A stretch of DNA of 62,340 nucleotides from Desulfobulbaceae bacterium. GTDB lineage: Bacteria > Desulfobacterota > Desulfobulbia > Desulfobulbales > SURF-16. This document shows positions 32,837 through 41,364 of this stretch, piece by piece. Below the pieces are notes generated by a model, which worked only from the letters and a program-made list of their open reading frames with translations, was not told the DNA's origin and did no database searches. The position numbers and the translations under genes were made by a program. The stretch's first letter is position 1. Each line of letters opens with the position of its first letter. Location of the stretch: positions 1 to 62,340 of the forward strand of contig JALNXE010000012.1 in NCBI GenBank assembly GCA_023230525.1. Direction: 5' to 3'.

Positions 32837-33754
32837 ATGAAACACGCGAAAAAAATTTACATGACCACTGCCCTGGTTCTCGCCCTGGCGTTTACCGGCT
32901 GCAATCAGAATGAGAAGAAAGCAGAAACCGCCGCTCCCGAAAATCAGACCGCGGCGGTGGCGACCCAGGAGACCAATAAAGAGAGCGCCGTGCCTGCCCA
33001 GGCAACCGCCGAGGCCTCGGTTGCCGCCGCAGTGCAGCCTGAGGCAGAGGCCCCCCAGGGTGCCTTGACCGGTACAGTGGTTGAAACCTTTGACAGCGGC
33101 GGCTATACCTATATTCAGCTTGACCAGGGCAGTGGTAAGGTCTGGGCCGCCATCGGCCAGACGAAAGTGGCTGTCGGAGACAAGATCAGTCTGCTTAATG
33201 GACCGGTGATGCGTGATTTTCACAGTAAAAGCTTAGACCGTACTTTCCCGGAAATTATCTTTTCTTCCGGTCTGGCCGGAGCAAAAGCCGCCCCCCATGC
33301 GGGTATGGGCCAGAACTTTTCTCAGGCCATGCAAAGTGAAGGAGGAGGGGCAATGCCTCCTGCGGCAGCGGGAATGGGTGCCGAGGAAAGCAGCGGCGGC
33401 AGCGTCAAGGCCATCACCCCGCTGCAGGAAATCAAGGTGGAAAAGGCTGAAGGCGCAAATGGCTATCAGGTGGGAGAGCTGTTCACCTCTGCTGCCGATC
33501 TGGCCGGCAAAAAGGTGAAAATCCGCGGCAAGGTGGTCAAGGTGTCCCCCGGTATCATGGGCCGCACCTGGATCCATCTGCAGGACGGCACCGGTGATCC
33601 GATGAAAAACACCCATGACCTGGTGGTTACCTCAGCCGAGGTGCCGGAGCTGAACTCCATTATCGTTGTTGAAGGTGATCTGGCCAAGGACAAGGATTTC
33701 GGCGCAGGCTACTTCTATAACGTTATTGTGGAAGGGGCTACTGTCAGCAAGTAG
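32837..33754 (+). CDS. Lipoprotein with two OB-fold (NrfJ-like) domains
   Basis: 305 aa. The leader MKHAKKIYMTTALVLALAFT-GC places the lipidated Cys at 22. A long Ala/Glu/Gln-rich linker follows (about 25-75). The first OB-like domain (GTVVETFDSGGYTYIQLDQG to about 150) is a short beta-barrel of the type near NrfJ. A Met/Gly/Ala-rich spacer (about 155-195) comes next, then a second OB domain (VKIRGKVVKVSPGIMGRTWIHLQDGTG to the end). Periplasmic, membrane-anchored. Ligand unknown; nrf-type cytochrome maturation has been suggested for relatives, but no nrf gene is nearby. Confidence 0.75.
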   Translation: MKHAKKIYMTTALVLALAFTGCNQNEKKAETAAPENQTAAVATQETNKESAVPAQATAEASVAAAVQPEAEAPQGALTGTVVETFDSGGYTYIQLDQGSGKVWAAIGQTKVAVGDKISLLNGPVMRDFHSKSLDRTFPEIIFSSGLAGAKAAPHAGMGQNFSQAMQSEGGGAMPPAAAGMGAEESSGGSVKAITPLQEIKVEKAEGANGYQVGELFTSAADLAGKKVKIRGKVVKVSPGIMGRTWIHLQDGTGDPMKNTHDLVVTSAEVPELNSIIVVEGDLAKDKDFGAGYFYNVIVEGATVSK

Positions 33755-33765
33755 CATGTGTTGAC

Positions 33766-34725
33766 ATGAAAATAGTCATTATCGGTCCCGGCGCGCTCGG
33801 CTCCCTCCTTGCAGCCGGGCTTGCCGGCCGGGCTGATAATGAGGTGTGGCTGCTCGACCATGATGCGGAGCGGGCGGCGCGCATGAAGGGAAAACTCCTG
33901 CTGACCGTTGGTGAGCAGGAGTTTTGCCGTTTGGTCTCCGCCAGCGCCGACGCAGCCCGCATTGGTCCGGCAGATCTTGTCCTGCTTTGCGTCAAGTCAC
34001 GCGACGTGGCGGCAGGCATCTCCGCCGCCCAACCCCTTTACACCCCGGCAACCATCCTCATCACCTTCCAGAACGGCATCAGCCATCTCGATACCCTGGC
34101 ACGGATGAAACTTCCCGTGCAGCCTGCCATTGGGGTAACGGCCATGGGCGCCACCCTCAAGGCGACCGGGCATGTCTGCCATGGCGGCCAGGGGCTGACC
34201 CGAATGGGCTTTCTCTCTCCGGTCCCCAGTGAAAAGCAAACACAGCTCGAAAGCGTCGCAGGTCTGTTCCGGCAGGCAGGCATGCCGGCGGAACGGGTGG
34301 ACAATATCCTTGATTTTGTCTGGACCAAGCTGCTGGTCAATGTGGGCATCAACGCGCTCACCGTGATTTATGACTGTGCTAACGGCGGGTTGCTGGTCAA
34401 TGCCGAGGCCCGGGCCAAGCTGGTTGCCGCGGTGCGGGAAGGACACGCCGTGGCCCGCGCCTTAGGCCTCAAGGTGCCCCCTGATCCGGTCAGCCAGACG
34501 CTTAGGGTCTGTGAGGCTACGGCCGGCAATATTTCCTCCATGCTGCAGGATGTGCGCAGGGGCCGGCCCACGGAGATCGGGGCCATCAACGGTGCATTGC
34601 TTGCCAAGGCCGCGGAGCTTGGTCTCGAGGCGCCGGTCAACCGCGAGCTGGTCCGCCGGGTCAGGCTGATTGAAGACGGATATCTCCGGACAATACCTCG
34701 TGGGTCCTGCCCTGATCGTCTCTGA
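33766..34725 (+). CDS. panE: 2-dehydropantoate 2-reductase
   Basis: 319 aa. It reduces ketopantoate to pantoate with NADPH, in coenzyme A synthesis. The N-terminal Rossmann motif is IVIIGPGALGSLLAAGLAG, followed by LVLLCVKSRDV and ITFQNGI. The C-terminal helical domain has the catalytic Lys in DFVWTKLLVNVGINALTVI, and later TSSMLQD-like NISSMLQDVRRGRPTEIGAINGA. It starts 12 bases after the lipoprotein gene and overlaps the convergent birA by 65 bases. Confidence 0.93.
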   Translation: MKIVIIGPGALGSLLAAGLAGRADNEVWLLDHDAERAARMKGKLLLTVGEQEFCRLVSASADAARIGPADLVLLCVKSRDVAAGISAAQPLYTPATILITFQNGISHLDTLARMKLPVQPAIGVTAMGATLKATGHVCHGGQGLTRMGFLSPVPSEKQTQLESVAGLFRQAGMPAERVDNILDFVWTKLLVNVGINALTVIYDCANGGLLVNAEARAKLVAAVREGHAVARALGLKVPPDPVSQTLRVCEATAGNISSMLQDVRRGRPTEIGAINGALLAKAAELGLEAPVNRELVRRVRLIEDGYLRTIPRGSCPDRL

Positions 34726-35491
34726 TGTGCAGCCTGCCTTCACTGTCCGGGCCCAGCGAGACGCCGTTTACCGCCTGGCGGCCGGTGGTGACCCAGGTCA
34801 GCCGCCTGCCTAAGGTTGCATCAAAGCCGCGCCACTCTGCCAGCATGGCGGCAAAATCTCCGGCTTCCATCCGCGCCATGCTCGTGTCAAGGGCGGCCAG
34901 AATGTTTTCCAGCAGGGTGGTGCGGCAGATTGGTTCCCGGCTGTGCTGACAAAGCGAGGTGACCTGGTCCCGCAATTCTTCCGGAAAAACCGCGGGCGGG
35001 GTGGAGACGTTTAAGCCGATGCCCAGCACGACAAGGGGATGGGGGTCTTTGCCGAATTCGCTTTCCGTCAGGATCCCGCCGCATTTTTTCCCAGCGAGCA
35101 GCAGGTCATTGGGCCATTTCAGCATAGGTGCCGTATGACAAAACCGGGCGACCGCCCGACACAACGCGACCCCCGAGGCCAGGGTGATTTTCGGCAGATC
35201 GGCCGGATCAAGGGCTGGCCGCATGAGCAGGGAAAAGTACAGACCGCTGTCCGCCGGCGAGAGCCACGTTTTGCCCAGCCGCCCCCGTCCGCCGGTCTGG
35301 CTGCGGGCCATGACCACGGTGCCGGACGGCGCACCCCTGCGGCCAAGCTCCAGGGCATCGCTGTTGGTGGAGACGGTCTCGGCAAGCACGACCAGCGGGT
35401 GACCGGATAATTCGGCGGTTCCGGCCATTTTTTGCCAGAAGGGATCTGCGGGACAGGCTGCGGCTGGTATCATGGCATGATTGTAACGCAA
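34661..35491 (-). CDS. birA: Biotin--[acetyl-CoA-carboxylase] ligase
   Basis: 276 aa. It attaches biotin to the carrier protein of acetyl-CoA carboxylase. The catalytic core has TVSTNSDALELGRRG, the biotinyl-AMP loop QTGGRGRLGKTWLSP, LKWPNDLLLAGKKCGGIL and LGIGLNVS. The C-terminal SH3-like domain (LGRRLTWVTTGRQAVNGV) is present. There is no N-terminal helix-turn-helix, so it is a class I, non-repressor BirA. An internal Met at residue 7 is another possible start. Its 3' end overlaps panE. Confidence 0.94.
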   Translation of the reverse strand: MRYNHAMIPAAACPADPFWQKMAGTAELSGHPLVVLAETVSTNSDALELGRRGAPSGTVVMARSQTGGRGRLGKTWLSPADSGLYFSLLMRPALDPADLPKITLASGVALCRAVARFCHTAPMLKWPNDLLLAGKKCGGILTESEFGKDPHPLVVLGIGLNVSTPPAVFPEELRDQVTSLCQHSREPICRTTLLENILAALDTSMARMEAGDFAAMLAEWRGFDATLGRRLTWVTTGRQAVNGVSLGPDSEGRLHIRDDQGRTHEVLSGDIRLQSA

Positions 35492-35634
35492 AGTTATGGG
35501 CCGGCAAAGGCCTTAGTTTCTATTTTTTGGTCAGGCGCAAAGTGTGGTGAAAAAATAATTTATTTTGTTAAAATGGCAAGGCGTTTGCGCGCAGTAAAAA
35601 TAAATACCATGAATTTAACCCAGAGGAGGACCTC

Positions 35635-35829
35635 ATGCCCTATGTCAATATCCGCGTGGCCGGCACCCTGAGCAAGGAACAGAAAGCAAAAATCTGCCGG
35701 GGAGTGACCGATGTCATTGCCGAAACAGCAGGTAAGCCAAAAAGCTCCATTCTGATTTTTATTGATGAACTGCCCCATGAGAGCATTGCCAGCGGCGGAG
35801 AGCTGCTGCAGAAGCCGGCAGGCAAGTAA
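35635..35829 (+). CDS. 4-oxalocrotonate tautomerase family enzyme
   Basis: 64 aa, the size of the small tautomerases. After Met removal the catalytic Pro1 starts PYVNIRVAGTLSKEQKAKIC, and SSILIFIDELPHESIASGG corresponds to the second strand and the loop carrying the active-site residues. GAGGAGG lies seven bases before the ATG. The gene is placed three bases before ligA, so they may be co-transcribed. The substrate is unknown. Confidence 0.88.
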   Translation: MPYVNIRVAGTLSKEQKAKICRGVTDVIAETAGKPKSSILIFIDELPHESIASGGELLQKPAGK

Positions 35830-35832
35830 ATA

Positions 35833-37845
35833 ATGGCAGCTGAAAGAGAGGCGGCCCGAAAGCGGCTAAAGGTTCTGCGGGAGGAGCTGGGCTATCATGC
35901 CCACCGCTATTATGTGCTGGATCAGCCGGTTATCGCCGATGTGGAATATGACCGGCTTTTCCGCGAACTGCTTGAGCTGGAGGAAAAATTTCCCGAGCTG
36001 GTCACCGATGATTCGCCCAGTCAGCGGGTTGGCGGGGCTCCCCTGGAAAAGTTTGCCGGGGTGCAGCACCGCCATGCCATGCTCAGTCTGGAAAATGCCT
36101 TTTCCGAGGCGGAGCTGCGGGATTTTGAAGAACGGCTGCTGCGCTTTCTGAAAGATACGGCCCGGCTGGCCTATGTGGCGGAACCCAAAATGGACGGGCT
36201 GGCGGTGGAGCTGGTCTATGAAAACGGCCTGTTTGTCCGGGGATCAACCCGGGGTGATGGCCGCACCGGGGAGGACATCACCCGCAATCTGAAGACCATT
36301 GCCGCCATTCCCTTGCGCCTGCAGGGCGAAAATCCCCCTGCGTTGCTTGAGGTGCGGGGCGAGGTCTTCATGGGCAGCGCCGGTTTTAAAAAAATGAACG
36401 AGGAACGGGCCGCTGCCGGTGAACCTCTTTTTGCCAATCCCCGCAATGCGGCGGCAGGCTCCCTGCGCCAGCTCGACTCGCGGCTCACCGCCCGCCGGCC
36501 CCTTGATTTCTATGCCTACGGCATCAGTGATCCGGCCCAGCTGGCCTGTGCCACCCAGCATGAGCTGCTGGCCCGGCTTGGCGGCCTGGGCTTGAAGGTG
36601 AATCCGCTGGTCCGCTTCTGTCCGGTGCTGGATGAGGTTATTGCCCATTACCGCTATCTGCTTGAGGTGCGGGCCGGGCTTGATTATGAGATTGACGGCA
36701 TGGTGGTCAAGGTCAACTCCCTGGCCCTGCAGGCGAGGCTGGGCAATAAGGCCAGAACGCCGCGCTGGGCCATTGCCTGTAAATTCCCCGCTTCCCAGGC
36801 AACCACCCGGCTGCTTGCCGTTGATTTCCAGGTGGGACGCACCGGGGCGGTGACCCCGGTGGCGATTCTCGCGCCGGTGGCCATCGGCGGAGTGACGGTG
36901 AGCCGGGCCACCCTGCACAACGAGGAGGAGATCAAGCGCAAGGATCTCCGGATCGGCGACAGGGTGCTGGTGCAGCGGGCCGGGGACGTCATTCCGGAAA
37001 TCGTCCAGCCCATTGCCGATCTGCGCACCGGCGGGGAAAAACCGGTGGCCATGCCCAGCCACTGCCCTTCCTGCGGCCACACCCTGGTGCGGGAGGAGGG
37101 GGAAGCGGCGCTGCGCTGTGTCAACGCCCATTGCCCGGCCCAGCGGCTGCGCAGTCTGATGCACTTCACCGGCAAAACCGGCATGGATATCGAGGGGCTC
37201 GGCAAAAAGGCCATGGCGCAGCTCTTTGCTGAAAAGCTGGTGGAGGATATCCCGGATATCTTTGCCCTGCAGGCGGAAACCCTTGCAGGGCTTGACGGCT
37301 GGGCCAGGAAGTCGGCGGAAAATGCAGTGGCCGCCATTGCCGCAAGCCGTAACGCCTCCCTGGCCCGCCTGCTCTCCGCCCTGGGCATCCGGCATGTGGG
37401 CGAGGTGACCGCCGCTCTGCTGGAGGAGCGCTTTCAGACCATGGAACGGCTCCTGGCCGCCTCCCTGGAGGAGCTGCTGACCGTTGAGGGCATCGGCGAA
37501 CAGGTCGCCGCCTCGATCAGGGATTATTTCGGCGACCCGGCTGTGCAGCAGATGCTGGCGCGGCTGCGGCAGCTTGGCGTGGCCCCGGGCAAAACAAGGG
37601 CCGCCGACCAGGGGCCTCTGCCGCTGCAGGGGGCGGTGCTGCTCTTTACCGGCACCCTTGTCTCTTTTTCCCGGGATGAGGCCAAAGAGATTGTCAAAAA
37701 ACTGGGGGGGCAGGTTTCTTCTTCCCTGAGCAGAAAGGTCACCCATCTGGTGTGCGGCGACAAGCCGGGCAGCAAGCTGCAAAAGGCCGAGGAACTGGGG
37801 ATCACCATTTTAGATGAAAAGGGATTTCAACAACTTATTTCCTGA
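35833..37845 (+). CDS. ligA: NAD-dependent DNA ligase
   Basis: 670 aa, full-length LigA. It joins nicks in replication and repair. In order: Ia domain (YHAHRYYVLDQPVIADVEYD), nucleotidyltransferase with catalytic Lys in VAEPKMDGLAVEL, GSTRGDGRTGEDIT, OB fold, a four-Cys zinc finger (CPSCGH ... CVNAHCP), helix-hairpin-helix repeats (ALGIRHVGEVTAALL, VEGIGEQVAASI) and a C-terminal BRCT domain (GAVLLFTGTLVSFSRDEAKE). It is followed 15 bases on by acyP. Confidence 0.97.
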   Translation: MAAEREAARKRLKVLREELGYHAHRYYVLDQPVIADVEYDRLFRELLELEEKFPELVTDDSPSQRVGGAPLEKFAGVQHRHAMLSLENAFSEAELRDFEERLLRFLKDTARLAYVAEPKMDGLAVELVYENGLFVRGSTRGDGRTGEDITRNLKTIAAIPLRLQGENPPALLEVRGEVFMGSAGFKKMNEERAAAGEPLFANPRNAAAGSLRQLDSRLTARRPLDFYAYGISDPAQLACATQHELLARLGGLGLKVNPLVRFCPVLDEVIAHYRYLLEVRAGLDYEIDGMVVKVNSLALQARLGNKARTPRWAIACKFPASQATTRLLAVDFQVGRTGAVTPVAILAPVAIGGVTVSRATLHNEEEIKRKDLRIGDRVLVQRAGDVIPEIVQPIADLRTGGEKPVAMPSHCPSCGHTLVREEGEAALRCVNAHCPAQRLRSLMHFTGKTGMDIEGLGKKAMAQLFAEKLVEDIPDIFALQAETLAGLDGWARKSAENAVAAIAASRNASLARLLSALGIRHVGEVTAALLEERFQTMERLLAASLEELLTVEGIGEQVAASIRDYFGDPAVQQMLARLRQLGVAPGKTRAADQGPLPLQGAVLLFTGTLVSFSRDEAKEIVKKLGGQVSSSLSRKVTHLVCGDKPGSKLQKAEELGITILDEKGFQQLIS

Positions 37846-37860
37846 AGCAGGGATGAAACC

Positions 37861-38142
37861 ATGGCACAAAAAACCATACGGGCAGTTGTGGCCGGACGGG
37901 TGCAGGGGGTTTGCTTCCGGGCCTACACCCGGGAAGCGGCGCTACGCTATGGGGTGAAAGGGTGGGTGCGCAACCTGCCCGATGGCTCCGTGGAGGCGCT
38001 GGTTGCCGGGGAGGGGGACCGGGTGGAGCGCATGCTTGCCTGGCTGCATCAGGGCTCACCCTCGTCCCGGGTCAGCCGGGTAACCGTGGAGGAGATGGAG
38101 CCGGACGAGCAGTTCACTGCCTTTGAGATCCGCTACTGGTAA
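37861..38142 (+). CDS. acyP: Acylphosphatase
   Basis: 93 aa. It hydrolyses acyl-phosphates such as carbamoyl- or acetyl-phosphate. VAGRVQGVCFRAYTREAA carries the phosphate loop and catalytic Arg, and VKGWVRNLPDGSVEAL the catalytic Asn. The end is EQFTAFEIRYW, as in the family. AGGGATG precedes the start. It lies just downstream of ligA on the same strand. Confidence 0.93.
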   Translation: MAQKTIRAVVAGRVQGVCFRAYTREAALRYGVKGWVRNLPDGSVEALVAGEGDRVERMLAWLHQGSPSSRVSRVTVEEMEPDEQFTAFEIRYW

Positions 38143-38186
38143 GGGTTGCGGAACGGCTTATTTGCTTTGCAGCCAGCTGCCCCGTT

Positions 38187-40274
38187 CTATCGTGGAAATG
38201 CCGCCATGATGCCGCCGTCCACCGGCAGGGTGGCGCCGGTGGTGGGGGTCTGGTTGGCGGCAAAAAACACCACGGCATTGCCCACATGATCGGCCAGCAC
38301 CTCGGTTTTCAGCAGGTTGCGCTGGCGGTAATACTCTTTCAGCCCTGCCGGGTCCAGATGGCGCGCCTGCATGCGGTCCGGCCCTACCACGTCCCACAGG
38401 CCGGATGACACCCCGGCGTCATCAAAGATAGCGTCGGCATTGATCATGTTCACCCGCACCTTGAGCGGGGCCAGCTCCAGGGCGGCGATCTTGCCGAGCT
38501 GATGGGCCCCGGCCTTGGAGGCGCTGTAGGCGCCGAAGGCCTCGCCCGGGGCAAAGACGTTTTTCGAGCTGTTGATGATGATGTTGCCGCCCAAGGCCTG
38601 CCGGGTGAAGATCGGGGTGGCTGCCTTGATGACCTGGAAAACCCCCATGAGATTGACCTCAAGCACCTGATGAAAGATCTGTTCATCCAGGTCCTGGAGT
38701 TTTGCGACATGGGCGATGCCGGCATTGGGCACCAGGATGTCAAGGCCGCCGGCCTCGCGCAGCAGCCGGGAGAAACACTCCCGCACGGAACGGCTGTCCG
38801 CCACATCCATCACCAGAGACGATACCATGGCAGGGCCGAATTGTCCGGCCAGCATGTCCCGCACCTTTGCAAGCCTCTCCTGGTTGATGTCGGTGAGAAA
38901 GACCCTGGCGCCCGCGGCCAGGAGTTGTCTGCCGATGCCGCAGGCAATGGCGCCGCCGCCGCCGGTGACCAGGGCGATTCTGCCGGCCAGCAGGGGCTTT
39001 TTACCCTTGCCCAGCTTGGCCTGCTCCAGGCTCCAGTATTCCATGTCAAAGATGGATGACTCGGCAAGCTCCCGGTATGGGGCCACCGCCGCCCCGGCAA
39101 TTTTGGCGGCTATGGTATGCTCGGCAATGTCTGCGGCAATCATGGCAGCCTGTGGGGTTTCGCCGGCGGTGACCAGCCCCAGGCCCCGAACCAGCATCAC
39201 CCGTGGTTTGGGGTCAAGTTTGCTGCACGCAACCTTTTTTTCGGCCAGCTGCCGCTGAAAATAGGCGTCGTATTGCTGTTCATAGGCGGCAAATTCTGCG
39301 GTAATCCGCCGGGCCATCTGCGGTTCGTCATCGTCATGGCTGAAATCAAGAAAAAGGGGATAGTTCTTGGTGCGGATCACATGGTCTGGGGTGAGCACGC
39401 CACTGACCAGCAGCTCCCGGGCATCGGCCCGGTCCAGGGCGGCAAGGATCTTGTCGTTTTGCCGCAAATGGAGATGAAAGGTTTGCCCGTTTTTGTCGGG
39501 AAGGCTCATGGCCCCCCGGATAAGCGGCAGGATGATATCGGTATCCGGGCAGGCGGCGCCGGGGGCAGGGGCAGGCGTTTTGGTGCCGGCCTGTTCCGCC
39601 AGAAACCTCTCTGCCCGGCTGACATAGTCGATCATCAGCCCGTACGCGGTTTTCGCCTCGTCGGCAAAGGTGAAAATCCCGTGGTTGAGCAGGATGATGC
39701 AGTTTATATGCGGATTTTTTTCATAAAGGTCGGCCACGGCCTTGGCCAGGGGAAAGCCCGGCATGATAAAGGGCAGGATGCCGATGCCTTTGCCCAGCAC
39801 TTTTTGGAGCAGGGCCTCGCAGTCCGGCGTATTGGTCAGGGTGACGATGGCGTCGGCATGGGTGTGATCGATGAAGGTGTGGGGCAGAAAGGCATGCACC
39901 AGGGTTTCGATGGACGGATTGGGGGAGGCGGCATGGATCAGGTGGGTGCGGAACTGGTTGACCATCTCCTCATCGCTTAAACCGTCAAGGCGCCGCAGTT
40001 TGCGCAGATATGCCAGATCAAGGCCGGGGAAGCCCTGGGGTTCGATGGCGCCCAGGTCCCAGCCGCTGCCCTTGACATAGATGATATCCTTTTCCTCGCC
40101 GAGAAGGTCGGTTACCCGGCATTTGACGGAGGTGTTGCCGCCGCCGTGCAGCACCAGATCGGCCTCGCTGCCGATAAGCCGCGAGGTATAGACCCGCAGG
40201 CCGAGACCTGCCGGCTGGTCCGGATAGGCGGTGAGAAAACGCTGCGCTTCGTTGCTGTCATATCGGTTTTTCAT
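38187..40274 (-). CDS. Bifunctional class II aldolase/short-chain dehydrogenase
   Basis: 695 aa. The N-terminal half (about residues 1-400) is a class II aldolase of the rhamnulose-1-phosphate type, with HGGGNTSVK, the metal-binding HTHADAIV and ILLNHGIFTF. The C-terminal part (about 430-695) is an SDR with the NAD-binding GGGGAIACGIGRQLLAAGA, VLVPNAG-like ILVPNAGIA and catalytic YSASKAG. Such RhaD-like fusions cleave a sugar-phosphate and reduce the aldehyde or lactaldehyde product. No rhamnose uptake or isomerase gene is near, so the sugar is uncertain. Confidence 0.93.
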   Translation of the reverse strand: MKNRYDSNEAQRFLTAYPDQPAGLGLRVYTSRLIGSEADLVLHGGGNTSVKCRVTDLLGEEKDIIYVKGSGWDLGAIEPQGFPGLDLAYLRKLRRLDGLSDEEMVNQFRTHLIHAASPNPSIETLVHAFLPHTFIDHTHADAIVTLTNTPDCEALLQKVLGKGIGILPFIMPGFPLAKAVADLYEKNPHINCIILLNHGIFTFADEAKTAYGLMIDYVSRAERFLAEQAGTKTPAPAPGAACPDTDIILPLIRGAMSLPDKNGQTFHLHLRQNDKILAALDRADARELLVSGVLTPDHVIRTKNYPLFLDFSHDDDEPQMARRITAEFAAYEQQYDAYFQRQLAEKKVACSKLDPKPRVMLVRGLGLVTAGETPQAAMIAADIAEHTIAAKIAGAAVAPYRELAESSIFDMEYWSLEQAKLGKGKKPLLAGRIALVTGGGGAIACGIGRQLLAAGARVFLTDINQERLAKVRDMLAGQFGPAMVSSLVMDVADSRSVRECFSRLLREAGGLDILVPNAGIAHVAKLQDLDEQIFHQVLEVNLMGVFQVIKAATPIFTRQALGGNIIINSSKNVFAPGEAFGAYSASKAGAHQLGKIAALELAPLKVRVNMINADAIFDDAGVSSGLWDVVGPDRMQARHLDPAGLKEYYRQRNLLKTEVLADHVGNAVVFFAANQTPTTGATLPVDGGIMAAFPR

Positions 40275-40303
40275 GCATGGTCCTTCTGCTTGATTGGTCT
40301 GTC

Positions 40304-41026
40304 TCAGGCGGACTGGGGAAGCTGAAAGCCGTCTTCATGCAGGGGGAAGGCGGCTTCGGCAAGTTTTTTCAGCTCTTTTTTAATCTGGGGCAAGGGCACA
40401 AGCGGCGGCATGAGTGGTATTTCAACGCATACCTGTACCGGGGGCTTCACCCGCATGGAGCGGTCAATGTAATCTGAAAAACCGGTGTCAATGGCGCCTT
40501 CCATGCAGCCGCATGCCTCTGCGGCATCCATGGCCCGCAAAAAACTCATGATGGTACAGATGTCATTTTTACGGTAAAAAATTTTGATTTCCTCTTCAAT
40601 GGTTTCCTGGCTGTCGACAAGTTCGGCATATTTTTCCCGGTACTCGGCCACGTCCTGGGTCAGCTTCTCATAGGTTGCCATGAACAGATGCTTAAAACGT
40701 CCGGAGGCGGTGAGGCCCCATGTTTTCACCCCGGCAAAGATCCGGCAACGCAAGGCTTGCGAGGTCAGAATGTAGGGATCGTAATAAAATTTTTCTTCAA
40801 GCCCGGTGATTTCGAGAAACCGGTGGATCAACTCTTCATCCTGCAGCATGATGTAGATCCGGTTCAGATCAAAAACAATCCTTTGGCCCACGGTGCGGGT
40901 GTGGTGGTAGATGTCTTTTTCCAGATGGGCCTTGTCCTCTTCAATGAGCTTGCGGAATCCGAAGTAACGGTCGGCTAATTCCTTTTTAATCTCGTAGTTG
41001 AGAAATTGGGAAATGTCGGAAGTCAT
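40304..41026 (-). CDS. Conserved-looking protein of unknown function
   Basis: 240 aa, soluble, rich in helices. No recognised domain. Notable parts are KELADRYFGFRKLIEEDKAH, a Tyr/Leu-rich centre (RIYIMLQDEELIHRFLEI, FYYDPYILTSQALRCRIF) and a Cys-containing ACGCMEG segment before a Pro/Val-rich stretch PPVQVCVEIPLMPPLVPLPQ. The C-terminus is helical. It lies 29 bases upstream of the aldolase/dehydrogenase gene on the same strand, so they may share a transcript. No function is proposed. Confidence 0.7.
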   Translation of the reverse strand: MTSDISQFLNYEIKKELADRYFGFRKLIEEDKAHLEKDIYHHTRTVGQRIVFDLNRIYIMLQDEELIHRFLEITGLEEKFYYDPYILTSQALRCRIFAGVKTWGLTASGRFKHLFMATYEKLTQDVAEYREKYAELVDSQETIEEEIKIFYRKNDICTIMSFLRAMDAAEACGCMEGAIDTGFSDYIDRSMRVKPPVQVCVEIPLMPPLVPLPQIKKELKKLAEAAFPLHEDGFQLPQSA

Positions 41027-41190
41027 TGCCGTTACTCCTTGGCGAGGATAGGGTATAAAAAGCTATATACAAGATTCCGGCAAGCGGCCGAAGCCAGGAA
41101 TCCCTTGTGAATAAAAGCATTGGCGTGTATGGTGTCTCTCTTGCCAACTGGATTTTCCTGGGTGATCCCGGCCGGGCTGAGTTTTTTTTC

Positions 41191-41217
41191 TTGACACAAT
41201 TGAAGATAAAGTAAAAA
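41191..41217 (+). promoter_or_regulatory. Possible promoter of dnaG-rpoD
   Basis: A perfect TTGACA (41191-41196) is followed after 15 bases by TAAAAA (41212-41217). The spacing is short, so the assignment is tentative. Confidence 0.35.
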
Positions 41218-41364
41218 GGGTAAAGGGCAAAGCAAAAAGCGTTTGCTGCGCGCAAAAAGGCTTATTTGCCTGGAAATTTTTCTATCACGAAATCATGCCC
41301 GGCCGCCAGGCCGTTGGCCGGGGCGGGAAGACATGTTTTCCAGGAAAGAGTAAAGGAAGGTTCC

